From Bacillota bacterium (GTDB lineage: Bacteria; Bacillota; Clostridia; Tissierellales; Sedimentibacteraceae): a stretch of 7,436 bases of DNA. The stretch lies in assembly GCA_023416855.1 (NCBI GenBank), contig JAEZGU010000201.1, positions 1-7,436 on the forward strand. Reading direction: 5' to 3'. Shown here piece by piece: positions 1-5,814 of this stretch (position 1 is the first letter of the stretch; each line of letters opens with the position of its first letter). The notes under the pieces were generated by a model. The model saw only the letters and a list, made by a program, of their open reading frames with translations, ran no database searches and was not told where the DNA came from. The position numbers were made by a program, and so were the translations under genes.

Positions 1-1025
1 GTGGTTCGGACCTGCATCTGATTCACGATATGATACCTAACCTTCCGCAAGGTTATATTATTGGTCATGAACCGATGGGTATTGTAGAGGAGATTGGTCC
101 TGAGGTTACTAAGTTTAAAAAAGGTGACAGAGTTATTGTTCCATTTAACGTTAGCTGTGGAGAATGTTTTTTTTGTAAGCATGATCTTACCTGTATGTGT
201 GATAATTCGAATCCAAATGGAGAAGGCGGAGGGTTCTTTGGCTATAGTGAAACCTTCGGTGGATACCCTGGAGGACAGGCCGAGTATTTAAGGGTACCAT
301 ACGGTAATTTCACTCCTTTTCGGATTCCGGATGATTGTGAAGTGGAAGATGAAAAACTTATTCTCATAGCAGATGCAGCATCAACTGCTTATTGGAGTGT
401 AGTAAATGCAGGCGTGAAAGAAGGTAATACTGTAATCATCCTTGGATGTGGACCCGTTGGGCTTTTAGCGCAAAAATTTGCATGGCTTTGTGGTGCAAAA
501 AGGGTAATAGCGGTTGATTATATTGATTACCGTTTACAGCATGCTGGGAAATATAATAATGTCGAGACAATAAACTTCGAACAACATGACAATACCGGTG
601 AATATTTGAAAGAGATTACACAAGGTGGATCCGATATTGTCATTGATTGTGTCGGTATGGATGGCAAGATGACACCGATGGAGTTTGTTGGTTCGGGGTT
701 AAAGCTACAGAGTGGATCCTTGGGTGCATTTGTAATGGCAACACAGGCAGTCAGAAAGGGCGGACTAATTCAGGTAACAGGAGTATACGGAGGAAGATAT
801 AATGCATTTCCTTTCGGCGATATCATGAATCGCAATATTAATATCAGAACAGGACAAGCTCCTGTAATCCCGATTATGCAGACACTTTATGATCTGATTT
901 CAGAAGGTAAAGTAGATCCCAGCGATATCGTTACACATAGGCTTCCGATTGACAAAGCTTCATATGGATATGAAGTATTTGATACAAAGACGGATAATTG
1001 CATAAAGGTTATCTTAAAACCTTAA
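1..1025 (+). CDS. AdhB-like zinc-dependent alcohol dehydrogenase (5' truncated)
   Basis: This is a medium-chain dehydrogenase/reductase that oxidises an alcohol, or a formaldehyde adduct, with a nicotinamide cofactor and zinc. The frame is open from base 3 and begins GSDLHLIHD before the first internal Met at base 30. The two bases at the window edge fit the end of a TGT codon for the catalytic-zinc Cys of the usual CGSDLH motif, so the true start lies upstream. Visible hallmarks are GHEPMG (zinc-binding His-Glu), the structural-zinc cluster C-x2-C-x2-C-x7-C in CGECFFCKHDLTCMC, and a Rossmann GCGPVG followed by VIAVDY, whose Asp favours NAD over NADP. About 340 residues are present and the C-terminus is complete. 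The stop lies 31 bases before the start of a CotF-type coat gene. This matches the B. subtilis adhB/yraD-yraG sporulation grouping, so a forespore or mother-cell role is inferred. The substrate cannot be read from sequence. Confidence 0.93.
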   Translation, partial: GSDLHLIHDMIPNLPQGYIIGHEPMGIVEEIGPEVTKFKKGDRVIVPFNVSCGECFFCKHDLTCMCDNSNPNGEGGGFFGYSETFGGYPGGQAEYLRVPYGNFTPFRIPDDCEVEDEKLILIADAASTAYWSVVNAGVKEGNTVIILGCGPVGLLAQKFAWLCGAKRVIAVDYIDYRLQHAGKYNNVETINFEQHDNTGEYLKEITQGGSDIVIDCVGMDGKMTPMEFVGSGLKLQSGSLGAFVMATQAVRKGGLIQVTGVYGGRYNAFPFGDIMNRNINIRTGQAPVIPIMQTLYDLISEGKVDPSDIVTHRLPIDKASYGYEVFDTKTDNCIKVILKP

Positions 1026-1056
1026 AGCTTATTAATGATTGGAAGGAGAGAGAAAG

Positions 1057-1281
1057 ATGCAGGAGATAGGACTTGCTCCAAATGAAACTATTCAGCTTCA
1101 TGAGATTATGACAATCAGGAATTTAAGTTTAACGAAATCAATTACTATGTCACCGTTAGTTTCTGATAAAGAATTAAAGAGTATTTTAAAAAATAATATT
1201 AATACTTCACAACAGCATATTAAGGAATTACGAGGATATCTGGAACAATCGATGATAGCTGTACCTGAACAAATAAAATAG
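1057..1281 (+). CDS. CotF/YraD-family spore coat protein, small (74 aa)
   Basis: This is a small helical protein resembling the CotF-type spore coat family, which packs in the spore coat. The sequence NETIQLHEIMTIRNLSLTKS followed by a helix with SQQHIKELRGYL is typical of the short family members found in pairs. An in-frame TTG at 1039 would add six residues. However, AAGGAGA (1043-1049) sits 7 bases before ATG 1057, so the ATG is chosen. There is no signal peptide or membrane segment, as expected for a coat protein assembled from the mother-cell cytoplasm. It lies directly behind the dehydrogenase and 28 bases before a second family member, so all three are probably one transcript ending at the 1624-1669 terminator. 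Sporulation control is inferred from the family; I did not identify a sigma-E or sigma-K promoter. Confidence 0.82.
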   Translation: MQEIGLAPNETIQLHEIMTIRNLSLTKSITMSPLVSDKELKSILKNNINTSQQHIKELRGYLEQSMIAVPEQIK

Positions 1282-1309
1282 TTATAATACCATAGAAAGA
1301 AGGCTGAAA

Positions 1310-1615
1310 ATGAATTCAATTATTGAAAAACTAACCGGTACAGATAAGTTAAGTGATCAGGTGATAGCAACTGATTTCTTGGTGTCTTCTAAAAGTGGTA
1401 TACAAGAATATGCAGTTGCAATAACTGAGACAACGTCTCCGCAATTACGAGCGACCTTGATTAATCAGTTAAATGATATGATAAATACTCATGAGGTTAT
1501 TTCGGATTATATGATGAGTAAGGGTTATTACCATGCTTATAATCTGGAAGAACAATATAAGGTAGATATGAAAGTTACTGATACAGCTTTAAATCTTAAG
1601 GAATTCATGAGCTAG
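1310..1615 (+). CDS. CotF-family spore coat protein (101 aa)
   Basis: This second CotF-type coat protein is acidic and mainly helical. It contains the family-like stretch DKLSDQVIATDFLVSSKSGI, then a helical ETTSPQLRATLINQLNDMI region and a C-terminal YYHAYNLEEQ motif. The latter resembles the Tyr-rich C-terminus common in CotF/YraD/YraF proteins. Start ATG 1310 has an AAGAAGG-like ribosome site a few bases upstream. The length is close to that of YraD/YraF-type proteins. It is the last gene of the presumed dehydrogenase/coat operon, and a strong intrinsic terminator begins 8 bases after the stop. It is the last identifiable chromosomal gene before the phage-like element. The exact subfamily is not certain. 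Confidence 0.85.
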   Translation: MNSIIEKLTGTDKLSDQVIATDFLVSSKSGIQEYAVAITETTSPQLRATLINQLNDMINTHEVISDYMMSKGYYHAYNLEEQYKVDMKVTDTALNLKEFMS

Positions 1616-1623
1616 ATCATTAT

Positions 1624-1669
1624 AAAAAAGCATTGCAGCCTTGGTATAAAAAGGCTACAGTGCTTTTTT
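1624..1669 (+). terminator. Intrinsic terminator of the adh-cotF operon
   Basis: A 17-bp stem pairs 1624-1640 (A-run, then GCATTGCAGCC) with 1653-1669 (GGCTACAGTGC, then a T-run), allowing two G-U pairs, around a 12-base loop. The A-run and T-run at the base make it likely to work in both directions. It lies just after the second coat gene. Confidence 0.9.
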
Positions 1670-2072
1670 ATTACCGGTAACTTAGAGGTTACTGCAACAT
1701 TATATTTTAGATAAGGGGTTGACTACCTGGATAATATCATACGCTGTGTTTTTTCATTATATTACACATTCCCATATGAATTCTAGATAAAAACAATAGT
1801 TATAAAGTGTATTTTGATAATAAATCGTAAGGGAATATTATAAATGCTTCATATTTATTTCCAATAAATAATGTTATAATTCTTTGAAATGATTTATGCT
1901 TAAATATTAGTTCATTTTTATTTTTTTATTTAAATCTGTTTTGTCGTAATACCATTAAAAGAAATAGTAAAAATAGAACTGCTTAAGATTTATTTCATAA
2001 AAGGCTTAAAAATTAATTCAATGGACAGGATTTACTTCCTCCGACAGCATTACCCCTAATAACATACACTAT

Positions 2073-2112
2073 CTATTCGTTAAACAAGAGTTTTGCGAAT
2101 AGTTATTTTTTT
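2073..2112 (+). terminator. Intrinsic terminator upstream of the ssDNA-binding gene
   Basis: Stem CTATTCGTTAAAC (2073-2085) pairs with GTTTTGCGAATAG (2090-2102) with one T-T mismatch and one G-U pair, around loop AAGA. Seven Ts follow at 2106-2112. No gene precedes it closely here. In a circular phage form it would lie downstream of rep, so it may insulate the rep transcript from the ssDNA-binding/coat transcript. Confidence 0.7.
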
Positions 2113-2120
2113 GCCTATAA

Positions 2121-2151
2121 TTGATACCATAAATACTGCTACTGCTATAAC
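2121..2151 (+). promoter_or_regulatory. Candidate promoter for the ssDNA-binding/structural operon
   Basis: TTGATA (2121-2126) and TATAAC (2146-2151) are separated by 19 bases, slightly long. A TG at 2143-2144 gives an extended -10 (TGCTATAAC), which can compensate. It is the only good candidate between the 2073-2112 terminator and the start codon at 2202. Confidence 0.5.
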
Positions 2152-2163
2152 ATTAAGTTATAG
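2145..2163. promoter_or_regulatory. Inverted repeat over the -10 region, possible operator
   Basis: CTATAAC-ATTAA-GTTATAG is a perfect 7-bp inverted repeat that covers the -10 box and the expected start point. The placement suits a repressor operator, but no repressor gene is seen in the window. It could instead be a 5'-leader hairpin. Confidence 0.4.
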
Positions 2164-2201
2164 TAAAAATATAATAAATATTCAAGAAAGGATGAAAAAT
2201 A

Positions 2202-2570
2202 ATGCAAGGTACAATGAAATTTACTTATTTGGGCATGGATGAATTTAATGGTAAAAAAGACCCAACGAAAAAGTATTACAATGTTAGTTTGTTACAAAAC
2301 TCAGAAATTGCCAAGGTATTTTTAGACCAAGGGCAAGAAGTCCTATTCAAGGACTTGCAGAAATTCGATGAAGTTATCTGTACGGTTATGTTTAAACTTG
2401 GACAAGACCGCTATGGTGCAAAAATCGATTATAAGCTTCTTGATATTCAGCCATTATTACCGGAACTTCCAGCGGAATTTGAAAATGCTCCATCTGGTGA
2501 AAGTAATGTTTCTGATGATAAGACGAATGTCGGAAAATTACATAATGTCAAGGAAAAAGCAACCGCTTAA
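2202..2570 (+). CDS. Putative phage single-stranded DNA-binding protein (gpV-like)
   Basis: This 122-aa protein probably coats the phage ssDNA before extrusion, the job of gene V protein in Ff phages. The assignment rests mainly on position (first gene, directly before the major coat), size, and a core at residues 4-83 of alternating short beta-like stretches with basic and aromatic residues (KKYYNVSLL, VICTVMFKLG, AKIDYKLLDI). That pattern fits an OB-fold. The last 30 residues are polar and look disordered, with an acidic patch followed by a basic end, so the tail differs from the acidic tip of bacterial SSB. ATG 2202 has AAGGA (2188-2192) 9 bases upstream. No Walker motif, signal peptide or membrane helix is present. 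I do not recognise a specific family; another small replication or regulatory protein is possible. Confidence 0.6.
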   Translation: MQGTMKFTYLGMDEFNGKKDPTKKYYNVSLLQNSEIAKVFLDQGQEVLFKDLQKFDEVICTVMFKLGQDRYGAKIDYKLLDIQPLLPELPAEFENAPSGESNVSDDKTNVGKLHNVKEKATA

Positions 2571-2579
2571 TTTAGCGGT
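2562..2579 (+). repeat. Small hairpin overlapping the stop of the ssDNA-binding gene
   Basis: ACCGCT (2562-2567) pairs with AGCGGT (2574-2579) around a 6-base loop that includes the end of the TAA stop. There is no T-run after it, so it is not a standard terminator. It may protect or process the transcript, or form the first stem of the structured spacer that follows. Confidence 0.45.
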
Positions 2580-2592
2580 GTGACGTAGGAAC

Positions 2593-2714
2593 CCGCCCCG
2601 TTTAGCTTGCTTTGCAAGCTGGGAAATACTGTTTTATGAAATTAGGCGGACGAGGGGCATATGAAAAAGTAAACTTTATTGGGGAATAAAATATTGTCAC
2701 TGCTGCTCTCGTCC
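2593..2714 (+). other. GC-rich structured spacer between ssDNA-binding and coat genes
   Basis: The 209-base gap holds several nested inverted repeats in a locally GC-rich patch. AGCTTGC-TTT-GCAAGCT (2604-2620) is a perfect hairpin. CCGCC (2593-2597) can enclose it by pairing with GGCGG (2645-2649). GGACGAGGG (2648-2656) pairs with CTCTCGTCC (2706-2714) with one G-U pair, and the interior holds TTTATT-GGGG-AATAAA (2675-2690). The two outer pairings share 2648-2649 and compete there. Such folding could act in ssDNA as a complementary-strand origin or packaging signal, or in RNA to stabilise or process coat mRNA. I see no open reading frame in it. A clear promoter for the coat gene was not found; a TTGTCA at 2694 lacks a well-spaced -10. 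Confidence 0.55.
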
Positions 2715-2779
2715 ACTTAATTATATAAGGCATGAAGCCTATAACTATTAATTTCAATTAAAGAAATGGAGGAAAAGAA

Positions 2780-3097
2780 ATGAAGCTTGTAAGAGATTTA
2801 AGAGGTCACTTAGTTGTGAAGCATGAAAAAATGAAACTTGGTGTTATGATGGCTTTGGCTATGATAATGTCTATGTCTGTTGTCAACATTGCAATGGCTG
2901 CTGAACCAACTCCTGTCCCTGTAGATTTCAGCGGTGTTACGGATGCATTGACAGGAGCTTTTTCAGTTAGTGAGATTGCATCGGTGATCGGTGTTGTTCT
3001 TGCCGCTGGTGTCGGCTTTGTAATCTTCTGGTGGGGTGCACGGAAGCTTGTTCGTGGTGTTATCTCCGCTTTCAAGTCAGGCAAGTTGAGATTTTAA
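2780..3097 (+). CDS. Filamentous phage major coat preprotein (gpVIII-like)
   Basis: This 105-aa precursor of the helical virion coat has the classic inovirus layout. It shows a signal peptide with a hydrophobic core (about 19-38) and an AMA-A cleavage site after residue 40. The predicted mature protein has 65 residues and starts AEPTPVPVDF: an acidic, proline-containing N-terminus (AEPTP, with E and D residues), a single membrane helix at about 66-86 rich in Gly/Ala/Val and ending FWWG, and a basic C-terminus (RKLVRG, FKSGKLRF) to face the DNA. M13 mature coat likewise begins AEG and ends with Lys residues. The basic region before the signal core is unusually long (18 residues). Met18 could be an alternative start, but a strong GGAGG (2768-2772) lies 7 bases before ATG 2780. 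A hairpin terminator follows, consistent with high expression of this gene alone. Confidence 0.88.
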   Translation: MKLVRDLRGHLVVKHEKMKLGVMMALAMIMSMSVVNIAMAAEPTPVPVDFSGVTDALTGAFSVSEIASVIGVVLAAGVGFVIFWWGARKLVRGVISAFKSGKLRF

Positions 3098-3117
3098 TTA
3101 ATTAGGTTCGGCAGATT

Positions 3118-3152
3118 GCCCTAGTTCCCTTAACAGGGTTCTAGGGCATTTT
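3118..3152 (+). terminator. Hairpin terminator/attenuator after the coat gene
   Basis: GCCCTAG (3118-3124) pairs with CTAGGGC (3141-3147). An internal TT/TT mismatch and a CCC/GGG extension enclose loop TTAACA, and ATTTT follows. The T-run is short, so partial read-through is likely. It sits between the abundant coat protein and the assembly genes, the same place as the central terminator after gene VIII in Ff phages. Confidence 0.75.
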
Positions 3153-3169
3153 AAATAGGAGAAAATATT

Positions 3170-3916
3170 ATGGGAATGATTTTAGAAGCTGGACGCGAAA
3201 AGAAAAGTATTAATAGCATTATTTCTTATTTGAAATATAAGTTCAATTTTGCAAAGGAACATCCGAATTATTTTGATGCTGACGGTTTACTAGTTTTTGT
3301 AGGTGCTCAAGGTACGGGTAAAACCTTGTCAGCGGTTAATTATGTATATAAGTTAATGGAAATGTATCCTAATTGCATTTTGGTGACTAATCTCCTGCTA
3401 TCAGAATATAAATTCGACAATATAAGGGTATACCCTTTTAAAGATAACGATGATTTCATGAAGTATTCCAATGGTGAAAAAGGTGTAATATTCCTTATTG
3501 ATGAAATTCAATTGTATTTGAACAGCCTAGAAAGCAAGAATGTTAACATGGAAGTTATGACACAAATTGCACAACAGAGAAAACAAAGGAAACATATTGT
3601 TACTACTTCTCAAGTGTTCGGTCGTATGGCAAAGCCATTAAGAGAACAATTCAGTAATGTTGTTGTCTGTAAAAACATCCTTGGATTTATACAGATTAAC
3701 AGCCTGGTAGACCGTGACAGCTTAGATTGTGATACTAGTGCAGATACACAGATTACAGGCAAGGTAAAGAAGCATTTTTTCTGGTTTCATAATCCCAAAA
3801 TGTATAAAAGGTACGATACATATTATGTAATTCAACGAGGTAAATTTGTATCTGGTGAAAATCAGAAGGGAGGTATTTATAGTAATGGAGAATGTAAGCC
3901 TACAGATAATAATTGA
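3170..3916 (+). CDS. Zot/pI-like filamentous phage assembly ATPase
   Basis: This is a morphogenesis ATPase of the Zot/gpI type that drives extrusion of filamentous phage through the cell membrane. Walker A is GAQGTGKT (residues 45-52) within LLVFVGAQGTGKTLSAVNY. Walker B is VIFLIDEIQ (106-114). It is followed by QQRKQRKHIVTTSQ (135-148), where the basic run and TTSQ resemble the Zot sensor region. The cytoplasmic N-terminal domain of Zot/pI proteins is fully represented in 248 aa. I see no clear transmembrane helix and no extracytoplasmic domain, unlike pI of M13, which spans the inner membrane and meets the secretin. That fits a monoderm host and the absence of a secretin gene. AGGAG lies upstream of ATG 3170, and the 3' end overlaps the next gene by 32 bases, suggesting translational coupling. 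Confidence 0.88.
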   Translation: MGMILEAGREKKSINSIISYLKYKFNFAKEHPNYFDADGLLVFVGAQGTGKTLSAVNYVYKLMEMYPNCILVTNLLLSEYKFDNIRVYPFKDNDDFMKYSNGEKGVIFLIDEIQLYLNSLESKNVNMEVMTQIAQQRKQRKHIVTTSQVFGRMAKPLREQFSNVVVCKNILGFIQINSLVDRDSLDCDTSADTQITGKVKKHFFWFHNPKMYKRYDTYYVIQRGKFVSGENQKGGIYSNGECKPTDNN

Positions 3917-4034
3917 TACTATTGCATTTATGCTGGTTTTATCAGTGCCGATTGCTTTATTTTTCGGATTCGCTGCTAAAATAGTTAACTTCTTCTTTTC
4001 GATGGCATTTGGTGAAAGAAGGATTAAATTATAG
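3885..4034 (+). CDS. Small one-helix membrane protein (49 aa), putative minor coat or assembly factor
   Basis: ATG 3885 is preceded by AAGGGAGGT (3866-3874) and lies inside the end of the assembly ATPase gene in another frame. The protein has a hydrophobic stretch from about residue 8 to 32, then an aromatic amphipathic segment (KIVNFFFSMAF) and a basic end GERRIKL. There is no cleavable signal. Short one-helix proteins with a basic C-terminus are typical of filamentous-phage tip proteins (pVII/pIX). Alternatively it could be a membrane anchor for the ATPase, which lacks its own. The frame is open further upstream from 3846, but the ribosome site supports 3885. Placement in the overlap chain supports it being a real gene; the role is inferred. 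Confidence 0.72.
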   Translation: MENVSLQIIIDTIAFMLVLSVPIALFFGFAAKIVNFFFSMAFGERRIKL

Positions 4035-4045
4035 GGGGTGACAAT

Positions 4046-4180
4046 GTGTCGCAAGAAGAGTTTTATAGCGTTGTAGTAGATAATATGCAAAATGAATATG
4101 TTCTTTTGGTCGTGATTGGTGTAGCTGTTTGTTGTTGTTTCGTATACATGGTATTCCGTGATATGTTTAATAGAAAGTAG
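4046..4180 (+). CDS. Small one-helix membrane protein (44 aa) with GTG start, putative minor coat
   Basis: This short gene is easily missed because it starts with GTG. AGGGGGTGA (4033-4041) overlaps the previous stop and lies 4 bases before GTG 4046. The product begins MSQEEFYSVV, has one hydrophobic helix at about residues 18-36 (YVLLVVIGVAV, then three Cys in a row and FVYMVF), and ends basic (RDMFNRK). It has an acidic N-terminus, one helix, a positive C-terminus and no cleavable signal, a layout matching pVII/pIX-type tip proteins. ATG 4085 is an internal alternative with no good ribosome site. It ends 7 bases before the adhesin-like gene start and contains part of that gene's ribosome site. 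The function is inferred from size, topology and position. Confidence 0.7.
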   Translation: MSQEEFYSVVVDNMQNEYVLLVVIGVAVCCCFVYMVFRDMFNRK

Positions 4181-4187
4181 GTGTTAT

Positions 4188-5813
4188 ATGAAAAAGATAT
4201 TTAATAAAATTATATCCTTTTTATTATTGATTGTCATATCAATTAATATGATTGGAGCAGAACATGTAAGAGCTCAAGCGTTACCAAATTATACATATCC
4301 TACGTTTCAAGTAATAGAAGGTGGCGGTGGTGTTTCAGCGGGTACAGGACCTACTGCCGGAGGAGTACTTGCAATTATATCTGGATTGGCTGCAGCTGCA
4401 TGGCAAGTTAATCTTATAGTAGATAATTGGGGAGAATTTACTGATTATATTGGTGATATAGTACAATTTGGACAAGGATGGACTGATAAATTATGGAACC
4501 AAACCTTAGGAAATTTCGTACATGTTGAAACAGGGAAAACGTTGCTGCAAGCAGTTGCAGACGGTGATGACATAAATTATTTTGAATTTTATGGTCGTGA
4601 CATGGGAAATGTTTCATTAGATATAACACAGGATATGTGGGACGTTCTTGAAAGTGGGTTAGCAGATACTCAAGGAACGGATAGTTTAGACCCATCAAAA
4701 AATGACTTACAAGGAAAAATACAAACGATAATTAGTCAATATGATTATGAGAATAATGTTAATCTTGGGCATATTATTTTTAATTGGCCTGAATTATTAG
4801 AATATGATAATCATATTATTGTTTGGCAAAGTTCTACTGCAATTTTATCTTTTTTTGTATGGCATGATAATAATCCATTACAGGAATTGAAGGCAACGGT
4901 TGAAAATAATAACAGTATAATGTGTAGGACACCTACGAATAAGACGATAGATGTTTGGAGGCTTTATATACCAAATTCCACTTCATCTTATGGAATGATG
5001 GATATAAAAAGAAATATGCCTATAGGTAGCTCATTCATAATTAATTTAGCAGATTATCAAACATATGTATCTACTGGAGAATATAGAAGTGAAATAAAAA
5101 TGATGAAAGCACTTGTTCCATTTGATTTGATACAGGAAAATATGAAAACATTTAATGCACCCATGACATTTGATATTTCAAATTATAAAGTACCACAGGG
5201 AGCAATGAAAATTAATTTGAATGAATATGTTGAAAATGAGTTACAGAAAGTAGGTGGTTTAGATAAAATAAATGACACCGATACGGTTGTAGAAATAGTT
5301 AAACGTGCTGACAATATTGCTAGGGAAAATTATGACGAAGTTCTACCAGAGCCTATATCTAATACAAGTAGTGATACTGTTAATATACCTATATTATCTG
5401 ATATATGGGAATGGTTACAAAATATTTGGGAAGGATTTATTCAAGCTTGTAAAAATGTGCTTCAATGGGCATTTGTTCCAGCAGATGGAAAAGTACAAGA
5501 ATTTATTGAAACATCTGAACAAATAATAAATTCAAATGGTAATATACTAACTTATCCGATTGAGTTAGTAATAATATACTTGAACAAGGTATTAACAATG
5601 ACTAAAGAAGATTGTATAATGACTATTCCGGAAATTTCATATAAGGGAAAAGTATTATATAGTGGGACTACATTCAATTTTACGGAATATATAAATAGGT
5701 CTGAATTTGCTAGTCTATACAATTATTATATTTTATTCATTAATGCTCTTATGATTATATGGGTTTGTAATCTTGCAATCAAAAAGGGTGATGAAATTAT
5801 AAGGGGGAATTAA
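4188..5813 (+). CDS. pIII-like adsorption/tip protein, secreted and C-terminally anchored
   Basis: This 541-aa protein probably caps the virion and recognises the host. It starts with a signal peptide (MKKIFNKI, hydrophobic 9-23, cleavage near AQA after residue 31). A glycine-rich stretch follows (EGGGGVSAGTGPTAGG, 44-59), then a short Ala-rich hydrophobic segment (60-72) that could insert into a membrane. A long extracellular region comes next, then a Trp-rich amphipathic segment (about 399-428, with DIWEWLQNIWEGF). A C-terminal membrane helix (about 509-530) and a KK-containing tail complete it. Signal peptide plus C-terminal anchor is the pIII topology, and the position before a pVI-like gene matches the III-VI order of Ff phages. 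The frame continues upstream to 4158, but ATG 4188 gives the proper signal peptide and follows TAGGTG at a short 4-base spacing. The receptor cannot be predicted. Confidence 0.78.
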   Translation: MKKIFNKIISFLLLIVISINMIGAEHVRAQALPNYTYPTFQVIEGGGGVSAGTGPTAGGVLAIISGLAAAAWQVNLIVDNWGEFTDYIGDIVQFGQGWTDKLWNQTLGNFVHVETGKTLLQAVADGDDINYFEFYGRDMGNVSLDITQDMWDVLESGLADTQGTDSLDPSKNDLQGKIQTIISQYDYENNVNLGHIIFNWPELLEYDNHIIVWQSSTAILSFFVWHDNNPLQELKATVENNNSIMCRTPTNKTIDVWRLYIPNSTSSYGMMDIKRNMPIGSSFIINLADYQTYVSTGEYRSEIKMMKALVPFDLIQENMKTFNAPMTFDISNYKVPQGAMKINLNEYVENELQKVGGLDKINDTDTVVEIVKRADNIARENYDEVLPEPISNTSSDTVNIPILSDIWEWLQNIWEGFIQACKNVLQWAFVPADGKVQEFIETSEQIINSNGNILTYPIELVIIYLNKVLTMTKEDCIMTIPEISYKGKVLYSGTTFNFTEYINRSEFASLYNYYILFINALMIIWVCNLAIKKGDEIIRGN

Positions 5814-5814
5814 T

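Larger units (their letters stand above)
1616..2201. other. Gene-free junction region between chromosome and phage element
   Basis: After the host terminator, about 400 bases (1670-2072) are very AT-rich and hold no open frame I would call a gene on either strand. The region has a 10-bp palindrome TTACCGGTAA (1671-1680), a short AT hairpin (1852-1870) and a T-rich run near 1915-1930, none of them clearly functional. The phage-side signals are a terminator (2073-2112), a promoter (2121-2151) and an inverted repeat (2145-2163). The left end of the integrated element probably lies here, but I could not fix it. No dif-like site and no tRNA gene end was recognised. Confidence 0.6.

Noticed and set aside
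1039..1056. An upstream TTG start for the first coat gene.
   Set aside because: The Shine-Dalgarno sequence lies inside this extension and is well spaced for ATG 1057.
1669..1675. TATTACC just after the host terminator matches part of the origin nonamer and could suggest Rep-mediated integration at this spot.
   Set aside because: The match is 7 bases in AT-rich DNA and there is no stem. The origin itself is intact inside the element with genes on both sides, so the element was not opened at the origin.
1671..1680. Perfect palindrome TTACCGGTAA as a possible attachment or operator site.
   Set aside because: Several 10-base palindromes are expected in 7.4 kb and no second copy lies at the right side.
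1814..1841. TTGATA and TATTAT with a 16-base spacer resemble a promoter.
   Set aside because: No gene, hairpin RNA or terminator follows at a sensible distance, and such matches are frequent in DNA this AT-rich.
1852..1870. An 8-bp AT-only hairpin in the junction region.
   Set aside because: All-A/T arms with a 3-base loop arise easily by chance and nothing nearby gives it a role.
1906..1913. ATTAGTTC here and at 7323-7330 as a possible attachment repeat.
   Set aside because: An 8-base match between two AT-rich stretches of this size is expected by chance.
2033..2042. ACTTCCTCCG looks like the start of a Firmicute dif half-site.
   Set aside because: Only the first 7 bases agree and the other arm (TTATGTAAACT-like) is missing, so it is not a credible XerC/D site.
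3722..4090. A long open frame on the minus strand opposite the ATPase and the small membrane genes.
   Set aside because: It is antisense to three consistent, ribosome-site-supported genes and shows no recognisable protein features.
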